A stretch of 64,000 bases of DNA from Synanceia verrucosa (GCA_029721515.1 CM056569.1:18384007-18448006); one strand, 5' to 3'; shown: positions 12,042 through 23,490, counted from the stretch's first letter. Notes: a model not told the origin generated them from the sequence alone. Numbers and translations: made by a program.

Positions 12042-12557
12042 AGCCAGGGGTAGAAAGAGAAAAAAACTATGGTGAGGGAACTGCAGCAAAGACACAGGCT
12101 CTGAGATCACACACTGGTGACCTCCACACATCCAAGTGGGCACCACACCTATTGCCACTACAATGCATAATTTGCAAACATGAAAAATACAAAAATGACT
12201 CATACACCTGGAAAAGAATTAAAGAAAAACTGATTCAGTGTGAAACAATCATAGCTGGGAAATTGCTTCTGGCAGCTGAAGAAAGAAGAGATGAGTCTTC
12301 TTCTGCACATTCGGGACAGGGACTTAGTGGCCAGTGAAGCAAGATACCACTTCACCTGTTTCAGAGACTACACTCGGTACCTTTCTAAAAAGACAAATGA
12401 GACAACAGAGAGCAACTTGTATGAAAATGGGTACAAGTATTTCTGCGAGACTGTGATTGAGGAGAGGCTTTTAAAAAGACAAGAAGTGTTACGACTCTGT
12501 GGGTTGCACATGCTTTTTAAAAACAATGTAAGAGAAAGGAAGAAGTGGACTGGATGA
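12042..12557 (+). pseudogene. Zinc-finger-like exon inside the TIR element
   Basis: A splice-acceptor-like tract ending TTGTTTTTTAG at 12041 opens a coding stretch in two frames, 12042-12337 and 12291-12557. The first holds CIICKHEKYKNDSYTW. The second holds HIRDRDLVASEARYHFTCF and TRYLSKKTNE. The C-x2-C plus H-x3-C spacing suggests a zinc finger. The frames overlap near DES/LLLHIRD, so a one-base change has broken a single protein. I do not recognise the family. Position inside the TIR element suggests it was carried by that transposon, possibly as an accessory or transposase N-terminal exon. Confidence 0.5.
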
Positions 12558-13539
12558 CACTTCCCCCAGCTCCAGAGGCAATACTGGAACTGGTGCACTG
12601 CTCTTGTAAAAAAAAAAAAAAAAAAACCTGTGTTAAGGGGAGATCGTAGTCAGCACCTGCAGCTCGCAGAAGGCTGCTCTGAGTGACCACTGACTACAAG
12701 CAACGCTTAGACTGATGGGGGTGCAAGTAAAGTAGTACGGTAACACCAATAAAATACAGTAAATAAACTAACTAGTAACGTTACTCATACTCACACACTG
12801 TGAGTGCGTGGCTTTTAATGACTGACGCTTACCAGCTGCTAAATTACCACCCACTTGACTTCCAACACTTCGGGTTATTCACATCATGTTAAATGAATAA
12901 TGTAATATTGATTCGATTAGAATAGTTAGCGATATCGAAATACAGATTCAGGTCTTTTGAGATTAACTGCTTAATTAATTGAACTGATTAAGTGAGCCCA
13001 AGTTGTTAACACTCGGTAGGATTTTAGCTAGGTTAACGGTTAGCGTTACCTTTACAAATTATAAATGTCGCCTCGCCAAAGGTTATATATCAAATAAATA
13101 ACATAGCTAGCATTAATACTTACCTACACACTGCTTATTTAGCTCAAAATATTTTGTGTAGTTTTTCCATGGCTGTATCTCTGTCTCCACTTCATATCCA
13201 CATGTTGGATCTTGAAAGCAGCAGCTGTTCTTCGCATATCTATGCCTGATTGGCTGAACAACGTCACGTGATTTTACGGGTGCGTGCCATTGGTTTAGCT
13301 GATATAGTAAGCTGCGGCGTTTGCCTGCAAATTTAACGAACTTCAAACTATGATCATGGAAAAATGTGCAAGAATCACGAGTGCCAACAAAGTAAACCTG
13401 ATTAAGAAAAAGATAAACTTTAAAATGTAAAAGATCCAGGTCCTCCCTCACTAGGGATCATTATTTTTCAAAACTAAAGCAGATAACGCAGCCTCGGCCC
13501 ATCGCCTATTTGAGAACGACAGCAACTCAGCCACGAAAT

Positions 13540-14080
13540 TTGCATAGTAGCAATAATTAGCCAGCTTTGATAGTTTGCAGTTCCACACTGACACAACCAG
13601 CCACGCAACAAGCTCAAAAGTATTGTATAAAGAAAAAGCAATGCGATAACAGCAAACTGTAAATACTGTATAAAGTTTGAGCAAAATATGTCGGTTCCTA
13701 CGATGTGGAAAGATCAGTCATACTGAATCATTGTGGTGTTATCGTGTCTGTTTGTATTTACATGACAGTAGGTTATGATGATTGTTATGCAATAGTTTCA
13801 GAGAAAAACGAGATTCTTGTCGTGTTTTTGTTGAGTTGGCTACAGTGATTGCAAAAGAAGTCAAAGTGCATTGCTTGCTCTAAATAATCAGTAAAACAAA
13901 ACCGGTGTGCAATGTGTATTGAGTTATGACTTTTCATAGTCCTGCTTATCAATAGCACCTTGCGCTGAGTGTAGCTAAAGTTACAGGGATTGTTGCATGT
14001 TTAAAATTCATATCTAAGGATAACTCCTGAATGAAATATCATAGTGTTTGCCTGATAGTTGGAAAACCAGAGTATTTGTG
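13540..14080. other. Non-coding stretch
   Basis: Nothing recognisable after the short Tc1 remnant ends at about 13540. It is AT-rich unique-looking sequence. Confidence 0.4.
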
Positions 14081-14091
14081 CTTCCTTTCAG

Positions 14092-14341
14092 CTACAGATG
14101 ATACTACAATAAGAAGAAGTCCAAATCCTGGAGTGTCTACACAGTGAAGGAAAAGAAGGACTACTACATTCCAGACCTGCAGAGAGGCATTTTTAGGAAG
14201 AGGCTGCAAAGTGGAGGTGGCCTTTCCAAGAAACAGACCTTTAGGACTGATAACCTCCCGAATTTAGGGGTTCTGGCTTCAGTTCAGCCACCCCCAACAG
14301 CTGAGCTAGTTAGGACGCATGTGAAACGTGGTGAAGGCTGA
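14092..14341 (+). pseudogene. Unrecognised exon-like coding stretch
   Basis: After a pyrimidine tract ending CTTCCTTTCAG, an open frame runs to TGA 14339-14341. It encodes a basic peptide with KSWSVYTVKEKKDYYIPDL and ends in AELVRTHVKRGEG. The composition (Lys/Tyr rich, then Pro-containing) looks like a real terminal exon rather than a random ORF. I know no family match. It could be the last exon of a transposon ORF whose upstream exons are lost. Confidence 0.35.
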
Positions 14342-14349
14342 TGATCCTG

Positions 14350-14935
14350 CCCTCTCTGTTTATGTAAATGCGTACATCATACATCATCTCACTCTAACTG
14401 GATAACTACAGACACATAATCACAGCTTTACCTGGACCCTCACCCTCACTGTCTGCTGCTACTGCACTCATTGTAATTATTCTCAATAATTTCTAACATT
14501 GTCACACAGGTTAATCAATGTTCATGCATCATACTCCCCTTTTTTTATTCACAGTGATTTTTATTCAACTGTCATTGTTGTTCATTTACTACTACTGTAA
14601 TACAGTGTTGTTGTGCTATTTATTTATTCAAATGATACATATATCCCGTCATTGCAAAAATGCACATTGTTTATGCCACTCTTTTTTCCATGATATTTTT
14701 TGTGTAACACTGCATGTGTCTGGAAATGTTTTTTCTTTTTTCTCTAGATCCTATGTTTTATTCGTTACTTCCTTTACTGTGAAGGGACAAGTGGCAAAAT
14801 AATAATTTCAGTGTGTTGAAAGTTTGTCTTATTTTGCACAAATGTATTTATTTTCAAACACACACAAACAAATGAAAGATGAATTCTGAATAAAATAACA
14901 AACTGTCAAAACTATTTACAGTACGCTCAAACAAC
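14350..14935. other. Non-coding AT-rich stretch
   Basis: No gene is supported. The plus-strand ORF at 14518-14802 is a hydrophobic by-product of T-rich sequence. Confidence 0.4.
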
Positions 14936-14937
14936 GA

Positions 14938-15606
14938 TGTGCTACAGTAGTCTGCGGACCTGGAAAACGGGGTACTGTCCCCTTGGCTCTGGAAAAGTGT
15001 CCCTTATTTTCCAGACACAACAACTTGGTATTATCCTATGCCCAGGTGCCAGAGCATGGTCATATGTTGGATGCCTGTATTGTGTTTGCTCCACTCCAGG
15101 CTCTTGTTCATCTTCTATTGCAACACCCCTTCATCCAGTATGTATAGCTCCATGTGGGCCATGTTGCTGACACAGTTCTCAGGGGTTTGCCCACAGCAGA
15201 GTCTCTCCAGGTCAGTGTTCATTTCCTTACAGTTTGTTCAGGAGCACCAATGTAGGTACCCTCCACCTGGGACTCTCTGACGATCAGGGTCCTCCAGCAG
15301 GTCCAAAATATCACATATCAGGCCAGGTAGTCTTTTAAGAACCATTTGTAGGAGCTCATCCCTTTGATTATGGTCCAATGCTTGTATTCTGGCCTCCATC
15401 TCTGTGTGTCTGCATTACTGATCATGATCCTGAACCCTCTGCTGGGTCTCGGGGTTCAAGTCCTGTGGTGTCCTACTTCCTCCCCTCACTCTACCTCTGC
15501 CTATACCTACTCCCCTCCCCCATCTGCCCCTGCCTCTGCCAGCACTAGTGTGTGAAGGCTCAAACTCAGAAGAGGTAAAGGTCATGTCCAGGACAGCAAA
15601 TTCCTG
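14938..15606 (-). pseudogene. Decayed exon with P2X7-like C-terminal domain
   Basis: Reading leftward from an acceptor-like TTTTATCAG at about 15607, the exon encodes a short acidic leader, an Arg/Gly-rich RGRGR segment (about 15560-15470) and a helical stretch. It then carries the Cys-rich core: LHWCS-stop-TNCKEMNTDLERLCC, TPENCVSNMA, and in another frame GHRIIPSCCVWKIRDTFPEP. This matches my memory of the zinc-binding C-terminal domain of P2X7 receptors, found alone in many fish repeat-associated proteins. There is a TGA where a Cys is expected, a TAG after DEGVLQ and one frameshift. It is broken and is not a P2X channel, since there is no membrane or extracellular part. Confidence 0.6.
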
Positions 15607-15619
15607 ATAAAACAACAGA

Positions 15620-16430
15620 CAGAAAGGTTATGTTACAAATGTTTATGTTCAATAAGCACCAGAATCATATTGAACTTTATTTCCAAGGACATACAGGAAT
15701 TTGTCTTGGCTTTTAGTAATTCAAAAATGACAGTGACAATAACAGACTCGCATAGAGGAATTTTAGTAATAAATACAGGTATAATTCTCCATATAGAATC
15801 CTAATAATAGCATTGTAACAGTAGAAGAAACAATACAGTGTGAAGAAACGGTTTAGAATGAACAGTAGTATTTTCCCTGAGAGACTGAACTGTATATTCA
15901 TGCAAATTGTGCAGGGTTGATATTCAGGCAATGCGGCACCTTCCTGCTGGGATCTGTATGTGTGTTTACAGTGAAATTATCCAACATAACATTTTAGTTA
16001 TTTGTTTCAAGGCTCTACACTTGTCAGCATTTCAGTCGCTGATGAGTCCGGTGAGGGGGGGGGGCGGTGGGGGAATATGGTACAAAACCAGTTAATTGTT
16101 TCTTATTTTTGACATTGTGATATTGTTTAGCCACAGTTAGATTCATTACCTCATCGCTATTCATCCTTCACACAGCCACTGGAAATAGAAATGTAGTTAA
16201 ATCCAACTGCAGACAACTGGGAGATCAGGATTTTATGACACTATGCGCTGGTCCTCGTGGGAAATGAGGTCTTCCTTGGCACCGCTAAACTCAACCAAAA
16301 CTGAAACTTATTAAGTGTTGCTTTAATATTTTGATGATGACATGATTAAAGCCTATGTTACACAAAATAATTTATTGAGGTATCAAAAAACTATTGTTTT
16401 AGAACTGGTATCGAAATTGGTATCATATCA
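15620..16430. other. Non-coding stretch, probable MITE body at right
   Basis: No gene. From about 16230 the sequence leads to a terminal-repeat-like end (GATACCCAGCCCTAGTG) at 16461, suggesting the body of a small non-autonomous DNA transposon. Its left end was not found. Confidence 0.35.
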
Positions 16431-16435
16431 AAAAA

Positions 16436-16492
16436 TTTTGAACGATACCCAGCCCTAGTGCTGTGTGCACTAGGGCTGGGTATCGTTCAAAA
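16436..16492. repeat. 26-bp perfect inverted repeat, two MITE ends head to head
   Basis: The arms 16436-16461 and 16467-16492 are exact reverse complements around a 5-base loop TGTGT. Each arm contains CTAGGGCTGGGTATCG, a terminal motif common in fish hAT-like MITEs. The most natural reading is two elements, or two ends of one rearranged element, abutting in opposite orientation. Confidence 0.8.
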
Positions 16493-16859
16493 GTTTTTTG
16501 TTTTATGTTATCTGGTTAAATTCAGTATGATTCAACAACAGTCAATGTACACTGACCAAAGCTTCCAACACCACACTCCATGGTTTATGCATATTGTACC
16601 AAATTCAAGTGACATGCTAACAACACGTATCAGATATGAAGTTTTAATTCAAATGCAGTGTAATAGCGCTCTTGCCGGTTGCAGACGGACATGGCGATGT
16701 GTTGGAGTCAACAGCAGACCGCAGCGGGGGCGTCGGCTGTGCAACCCGGCCTCACGCAAGTGGTTGCATACTGTTTGGTTGCTGATTCTATTCTGATGTC
16801 GACCTCTGGTCTGTGCTGCAGTCACTGTAGCTGGCAGGAAACGGTTTCTCAGATGTTGA

Positions 16860-17060
16860 AGATGAATATGGCGGTCCTGCCGCGGGTAGTAACACGTGAC
16901 CTGGGAGCTCGTGATTGGTCGTTAGTGCGCCCTGTCTCATTATACCGGTTCCATAGACGCGAAATGGTTGACACATGAACACCCAAGGCCCTGTCAACAC
17001 GTCTCTGTGTCATTCCAGCTGTTCCAGAAACACTGGGAGGTGATTGACAGTGACTGAGGA
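16860..17060 (-). pseudogene. Tc1/mariner transposase HTH fragment
   Basis: The minus-strand frame contains RRVDRALGVHVSTISRLWNR, a typical second-helix region of a Tc1/mariner paired-like DNA-binding domain. It is followed by YNETGRTNDQ and SRVTTRGRTAI. Both sides lack further transposase sequence, and the ORF's N-terminal half upstream of MTQRR is low-complexity Ser/Leu without similarity. It is a short remnant of a lineage different from the Tc1 copy at 10257. Confidence 0.65.
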
Positions 17061-17234
17061 AGAGAGAGAGAGGAGAGTGGGTGAGAGAGGTAGAGGAGGT
17101 CAGGGGAGAAAGTGAGTGAGTGACTGCTGAAAAGGGAGCATGCCTAGGAATATATGGTATGAGATTTAGACATGACCAGCCCACCACCAGCTGTGGTGTT
17201 GTCCTAGACACACGGTCTTATCAGGTGTTGACAC

Positions 17235-17266
17235 ACATGCGCACACACGCATGCACGCACACACAC

Positions 17267-17301
<35 letters not shown>
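17235..17301. repeat. (CA)n microsatellite
   Basis: Alternating CA with a few GC and GT interruptions. Confidence 0.95.
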
Positions 17302-17302
<1 letters not shown>

Positions 17303-17339
17303 CCTTCATTTTATTAAATGACTCATTGTCGGAGGTAAT

Positions 17340-18730
17340 GGACAGACACTAGACAATTTCAAAGTAAAGCTTCTTCTTCTAATAAAAGGAGGACAGACAG
17401 CAGATCTCTTTTTCTGCTCTTCAGTAACACAAAGCTGACAGGAAGTAGTGAACATCAGTCCAAACAGCCCTTCACAGTAAAAGTCTACTCATTTCTTTAC
17501 CATCTCATTCTGGTCATTGATATCAACAAATGCTCAGTAATGTTCATATTTCCACCCTCTAAAGATGTCTTCACCAGCTCCACCATCTTTGTTCGTCTCC
17601 TCGTCCATGAGCTCCAGCTCTAAAGTCAAAGTCATGATGAAAGTTGATCAAACAGGAGAAGAGTTTGATTTGTTTTTCTGTCCTCCTGTTATGTAAATAG
17701 TGACTGTAAATGTGATCGTGTTACACATGAATGTAATCTGATCAGGGCAACATGCTACCCCAAAACTGGACATCATCATAACACACAACCACAAAAATAA
17801 AAGCAAACTGACTCGAGTGAAAATGTTCTACATTGAATTTTTATCTATTTTGGATTATAACAGGTCAAATTGGATTGTCAACAGTCGGATCCTCGATTTT
17901 TCCAGTCCACATTAGTGTGGGGCTTTCCATGATGCACTGAGAACCCAAATGTCTTTATTCAGAATCATGCAGGTGGGCAAGCAGGTAGATTCCGGTGGGA
18001 CAAGGGTTTCCAGTGGAGACGAGAATGCATCTCACCTGGTGGTGGTCAGGACGTGCTAGGGAAACCCTAACAATCAAACCTAAAAAAGATATAAAAAAAA
18101 ACTCAACCATAAGGGGAGGGGAGAAACAAAATGCAAAAACTCAGACTATAACTGAAGACGAAAAAGCTACAGGAAGTAAGAAATGAAAATCTCTTTCACA
18201 GAAAACTACAAATGAAAAGGCTCTCACACGAGGCAAATAAATTTAGAGAACAAAAGACACTCTGCACTAAGGCTATGAAACTTACAGGAAAAAAAAACTC
18301 TCTTGAAAAGTGAGGGAATCTGGCCAGGACATCGCGGAAAAACTGGAAACACTTTCTCCGGAGACTGGGACCACAGGTACACACCAGTGCTAGGGAAGGT
18401 GAAATGACAATCACACAAACAGTACATTTATATGCACTTAGAGAAATTTGACCCATTGCCTTAGTCCGGCTAATATCGAAGTTTTAAAAGCCATATACAC
18501 CTTAGTCAGACTGTATATTAAAGCACCCTGCTCTGCCATGTTGTAGCCACTACAGGTGAAGAGTATCCGGCTCGAAGGACCAATAATAAAGATCAAAGAT
18601 CTTGGATGCGTCTGTGCTCAAATTTGGACTGTTGTTCATCTGTAATGGACTCCGATCAGAGAGTGACACAGGATCAGGGATCTTATGTCTTCTGACTTTA
18701 ATGTCACAGGGACTTAGCCCTGAACATACA
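17340..18730. other. Non-coding stretch
   Basis: No recognised gene or repeat boundary. Short ORFs here (17995-18186, 18196-18456) lack domains. Confidence 0.4.
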
Positions 18731-18734
18731 TATC

Positions 18735-19690
18735 AAGTCAAGTCAAGTTTATTTGTATAGCCCAATATCACAAATTATGAATTTGCCCCATTGGGCTTTA
18801 CAATCTGTACAGGATATGACACCCTCTGTCCTTTACAAATGACCCTTGCATCGACTAAAGAAAAACTCCCCAAAAAAAACCTTTTAACAGGGAAAAAGAA
18901 ACGGAAGAAACCTCAGGAAGAGCGACAGAGGAGGGATCCCTCTTCAGGATGGACAGACGTGCAATAGATGCCATGTGCACAGAATAACAACAATGAAAAC
19001 ACATTAACACTACATACAAAATTGTATGGAAATGTCCAACTCAATATAACAATAGCTAATATACAGTGTATATATATATATAGAATTGTATGAGAGTGTC
19101 CAAGGGGATGAAGAGCATCATCAAGCTATCAGCAAAGGATGAGAAGCACGTCTTCCTCTCCACCACGCCAACCAGAAGAAGCCTGGGCAGCACGTCTTCC
19201 TCTCTCCACCACGCCAACCAGAAGAAGCCTGCGCAGCACGTCTTCCACTCCACCACCCCAACCAGAAGAAGCCTCCGCAAGATGACCTCGTCACCACCAT
19301 GTCACTCAGAACCAGAAGATGAAGCCTGACTGGTCTGCACAACCACTACTCCACAAGGTAGACTGGATCCATGGATACCTGTGAGATGAGAACGCACAGG
19401 GACTACGAGGCACAAAACTAATCTGCAGCATGTGTTAAAGGGAGGAAGAGTAAACACATCCTCTTCTCCACTACTCTAACAGATACAACCTGAGCAGCAT
19501 CGCCTCTTCTCCTCTTCTCCATCTCACCACCATCATGACAGACGGAGCCTGGATGACACCACGGACACCTGGGAACTGAGAGCACAGGGACTCCAGGGAA
19601 CATATGATCTCTGGAATTACAAATCAAATATATACAACATAATATGTCAGTGCACACAAGCTGTATTAAACCAACCATATGCAACATATT
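18735..19690 (-). mobile_element. L2 LINE 3' end fragment
   Basis: It starts with a (CAAGT)n-like run and GTTTATTTGTATAGCCCAAT, and matches the 3' untranslated end of the L2 copy at 35327-38640 segment by segment (CCCATTGGGCTTTACA, GAAACGGAAGAAACCTCA, GAGGGATCCCTCTTC). It therefore lies on the minus strand with its 3' tail at 18735. The coding part is absent. It serves as an uninterrupted reference for dating the insertions in the second copy. Confidence 0.75.
19143..19285. repeat. 44-bp minisatellite in L2 3' region
   Basis: Three tandem units each hold CAGCACGTCTTCC, CTCCACCAC and CAACCAGAAGAAGCCT. The same unit recurs as two or more copies at 36680-36751 and 37268-37340, so the repeat belongs to this L2 family and not to the locus. 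Confidence 0.8.
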
Positions 19691-19694
19691 ATTA

Positions 19695-20320
19695 ATAACT
19701 CAAAGCTACTAGCAGTTACATAGTAGTAGTAGTAACCCAAGGACATCAATGTTGATACATTACCGCATTAAACATAAGATTTAGCCCTTTAGCTGTGATT
19801 GACGTACACAGTATTATCACACACGCTCTAACAGACTGAATCATGAGGCAGAAACCTACTAAGATACTGATCATAATGAATGTATTCAGCATCTACATGG
19901 TCAATCTTAGCATGAACGGTGATATCACACATTCTCATTATTTATGCTGTGCAATAACGATTAGCTACTAAACAGCTGAACATAATTCAAGTAATAATCA
20001 TCACAACCTCCACAAACTAGGAAACAACAGCCATTACGTTACTTATACAGTGATTCAACCAACTTACTTTGCTCATCTACACGTGCTGCTCAGGTACCGA
20101 CAGACCAGACCAGAGAGAAAACTGCGGTGTCGGCAATAAAGGACCTCTTGGACTCATAGCAGGCCTACTCACCGCCTGACAAAATTACCAAATCTACCTC
20201 TACACCTTATACAACGGCACCACCTAGTGGCAAATCTGGGGAATTCAGAACAGCCACCCCCATAATGGAGTATCCATTATGCAAAGTCTATGAATTCCCA
20301 GTTGCAGCCTTGAGTTCACT
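19695..20320. other. Non-coding stretch
   Basis: No gene seen. A short (GTA)n run lies near 19722. The right end may include BEL copy C 3' sequence or LTR, but no LTR pair can be shown. Confidence 0.4.
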
Positions 20321-20324
20321 TGAC

Positions 20325-20903
20325 TCAGTCATCTGGTATCGCTGGCAGTTGAACCAGCTGAGCTACAGGACGCAGGTAGGTTCGCCCTTGAACTTGAACT
20401 TCAGCTGATCTTATGCATCCATCAGGGCTCACGTTGACCTTGACGACCTTCCCCACAGGCCAAGAACCATGTGGCAAATGTGGATCCACAATCATCACCA
20501 CAGAATCCAAGGTAAGGTTTTCAGCTGGCTGTTGCCATTTGTGCCGGACCTGAAATGTGGGTAGATAGTTCTTTATGAACTGGGACCAGAAATGATCCAG
20601 CATGGTCTGACTGTGTTGCCATCGCTTTCTGGTAACAGAGGTTGGTGCATAGGTTACGTGGGGCAAAGAAGCATCCTGCCGCCCCTTCAGCAACATACTT
20701 GGCGTAACCGGATCTGGATCTGCAATGTCCGACGTCACATAGCCGCATTAAGGATCCCTTCAACCTCAATTAAGAGGGTGAGTAGAACCTCTTCTGGTAG
20801 GGCTTCAGTTCCAATTACCACCCAAAGAGCATTCTTAATGGAGCGAATCTCACACTCCCAGGTGCCTCCAAAGTGGGGAGCTCCCAGTAGATTGAACTGG
20901 AAT
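20325..20903 (-). pseudogene. BEL/Pao integrase C-terminal half (copy C)
   Basis: The minus frame begins at the insertion junction with NLLGAPHFGGTWECEIRS, which includes the catalytic Glu of the integrase, and continues through a stop. The rest is the 137-aa frame starting MTSDIADPDPVTPSMLLKG. Its later part (LDSVVMIVDPHLPHGSWPVG) is the BEL-specific C-terminal domain, ending VAQLVQLPAIPDD before TGA at about 20325. The start codon of that ORF is an internal Met. Confidence 0.85.
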
Positions 20904-22242
20904 TAGGGCCCGAGCGGACTGTGAAACAGGTCCGCAAGGGACCTATTGAAACTGTAGTGTTTATTAGGGCCCGAGCGGACTGTGAAACAGGTCCGCAAGG
21001 GACCTATTGAAACTGTAGTGTTTATTATTAGGGCCCGAGCGGACTGTGAAACAGGTCCGCAAGGGACCTATTGAAACTGTAGTGTTTATTATTATTATTA
21101 TTATTAGGGCCCGAGCGGACTGTGAAACAGGTCCGCAAGGGACCTATTGAAACTGTAGTGTTTATTATTATTAGGGCCCGAGTGGACTGTGAAACAGGTC
21201 CGCAAGGGACCTATTGAAACTGTAGTGTTTATTATTATTAGGGCCCGAGCGGACTGTGAAACAGGTCCACAAGGGACCTATTGAAACTGTAATGTTTATT
21301 AGGGCCCGAGCGGACTCTGAAACAGGTCCGCAAGGGACCTATTGAAACTGTAATGTTTATTAGGGCCCGAGCGGACTCTGAAACAGGTCCGCAAGGGGAC
21401 TTTTGGAACTGTAGTGTTTATTATTAGGGCCCGAGCGGACTGTGAAACAGGTCCGCAAGGGACCTATTGAAACTGTAGTGTTTATTATTATTAGGGCCAG
21501 AGCGGACTGTGAAACAGGTCCGCAAGGGACCTATTGAAACTGTAATGTTTATTAGGGCCCGAGCGGACTGTGAAACAGGTCCGCAAGGGACCTATTGAAA
21601 CTGTAGTGTTTATTATTAGGGCCCGAGCGGACTGTGAAACAGGTCCGCAAGGGACCTATTGAAACTGTAATGTTTATTAAGGCCCGAGCGGACTGTGAAA
21701 CAGGTCCGCAAGGGACCTATTGAAACTGTAGTGTTTATTATTAGGGCCCGAGCGGACTGTGAAACAGGTCCGCAAGGGACCTATTGAAACTGTTGTGTTT
21801 ATTATTAGGGCCCGAGCGGACTGTGAAACAGGTCCGCAAGGGACCTATTGAAACTGTAATGTTTATTAGGGTCCGAGCGGACTGTGAAACAGGTCCGCAA
21901 GGGACCTATTGAAACTGTAATGTTTATTAGGGCCCGAGCGGACTGTGAAACAGGTCCGCAAGGGACCTATTGAAACTGTAATGTTTATTAGGGCCCGAGC
22001 GGACTGTGAAACAGGTCCGCAAGGGACCTATTGAAACTGTAGTGTTTATTATTAGGGCCCGAGCGGACTGTGAAACAGGTCCGCAAGGGACCTATTGAAA
22101 CTGTAGTGTTTATTATTATTAGGGCCCGAGCGGACTGTGAAACAGGTCCGCAAGGGACCTATTGAAACTGTAGTGTTTATTATTATTAGGGCCCGAGCGG
22201 ACTGTGAAACAGGTCCGCAAGGGACCTATTGAAACTGTAGTG

Positions 22243-22275
<33 letters not shown>
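20904..22275. repeat. 21-unit tandem array, 61-bp unit plus (TTA)n
   Basis: There are 21 copies of a unit starting TAGGGCCCGAGCGGAC and ending in TTTATTA. The 20 start-to-start distances are 61, 64, 67 or 76 bases, always 61 plus a multiple of three, because only the number of TTA triplets varies. Each unit can fold as GCGGAC-N10-GTCCGC or, alternatively, AGGTCC-N5-GGACCT. Units are nearly identical, with substitutions such as CTCTG for CTGTG in the eighth and ninth. The last unit runs into a longer ATT tract. Confidence 0.95.
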
Positions 22276-22276
<1 letters not shown>

Positions 22277-22914
22277 CTGAACATCTGTTTTCCCAATTTT
22301 CGCACCTTTCCCACCGTTAAAAAGTTGTATAAATTTGTACATTCCTGTGGCCCGCCCCGAAATTCGATATTTTGGGGTGTTCGCACACGTTGCATGCAAA
22401 ATGGCTGAATGGCGCCACCTACAAAGTTGAAAAATCTCCCTAGGGAAAATCGCCAACTTTGGCCTCAACTGTTACCTCAACGAAAATTGGTACACATATT
22501 AAACATACCCAGACAAACAAAATTGTCTCTTGGCAGGAAGCTGAAATTCCAACAGGAAGTCGGCCATTTTGAATTTTGGATTTTCTGATGAAAACGAACT
22601 CGTCCTAGGGATTTCGTCCGATCGACGTGAAATTTGGTACAGATCATCTCCAGACCTAGCTGAGCAAAAGTTGTGCTCTGCACCTAATTAGGTCAAAGGA
22701 CGTGGCCGCTAGGGCTCAACAAACTTTGGCGAATTCGCCGTCAAAATTCGAACGGCTCTCACGTTCACATAGTGGATCTTAGCAGCTTCAAATTTTCTGA
22801 GCATGACGGGGAGGCGGCCCTGAACGTTCCGATGTATTAACGTCATGCCTTACTCGTAGCGCCCCCCGGTGGTAACAGGAAGTGACCCGTTCTTACTTTT
22901 TACTTTTACCGATT

Positions 22915-23490
22915 TCACATAATTTACTCCATCAACTTCATTACACTTCTAAAACATAAATAACAACTCAGTGAAGCTACTATCCGAACGCTGTGAGGCT
23001 ATGGCTACCGGCGTCCGTGTAGCGGCACGGCAAACTTTGACAATTTTTCGAGGAAATACGTTTGGCTTTTTGACGGCTTAAATAAATTCGTATCATCATG
23101 AAAATGGATACACAGGTCAAGGCTGGCGTCCTCTAACATCTGATGTGGTCCCCGCCGAGAGTCGTGGCTAAATGCCTCCACAGCGCCACCCTTTACGTTT
23201 ACATGTTCTGATATGACACAGTTGACCCCATCGACTTCATTCCACTTCTTAAACATCCACAACACATTGGTGAAGCTACATTCTGAACACCGTGAAGCTA
23301 CGATAAACGGCGTCCGTATGGCGGCGCCGCGTCTTCCGATTTTTCACCAAGAAAATACGTTTGGCTTTTTGATGGCTTTAAAAAAGTCGTATCATCATGA
23401 AATTTGATACACAGGTCAAGGGTGACGACCTCTAACATCTCATGGGGGCCATGTCCATAAATGGTCAAAATGGCTCCATAGCGCCCCCTT
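22915..23490. repeat. Imperfect ~290-bp direct duplication in the Helentron-like body
   Basis: Two consecutive segments (about 22915-23205 and 23215-23490) share ordered blocks: TTCATT-CACTTCT, GTGAAGCTAC, GGCGTCCGT, AAATACGTTTGGCTTTTTGA, TCGTATCATCATGAAA, GATACACAGGTCAAGG, CCTCTAACATCT and a GCGCC tail. They are diverged, so older than the upstream 61-bp array. Confidence 0.8.

Larger units (their letters stand above)
10539..13508. mobile_element. 2.97-kb TIR DNA transposon inserted in Tc1, family unknown
   Basis: The ends are inverted repeats. The left begins TAGGCGGTGGGCCAAGG, and the right, reverse-complemented, begins TAGGCGATGGGCCGAGG. About 40-60 bases in, both ends share GATCCC and then AGGGAGGACCT, so similarity runs beyond 60 bases. 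TTT flanks both sides (10536-10538 and 13509-13511), consistent with a 3-bp target duplication, and Tc1 sequence appears on each side. The interior holds one exon-like coding stretch (12042-12557), an (AT)n tract near 11507 and a poly(A) run near 12608. I cannot assign the superfamily. Confidence 0.75.

Noticed and set aside
15225..15240. Selenocysteine at TGA in the P2X7-like domain
   Set aside because: A later in-frame TAG and a frameshift show decay; no SECIS was seen.
16849..17211. Full 120-aa ORF as a gene
   Set aside because: Only the part after MTQRR resembles a transposase; the remainder is Ser/Leu low complexity without similarity.
17120..17317. His/Thr repeat ORF
   Set aside because: Translation of the (CA)n microsatellite.
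20904..22275. CRISPR-like array of repeats
   Set aside because: Units have no unique spacers: the whole unit repeats, and only TTA triplets vary. The genome is eukaryotic.
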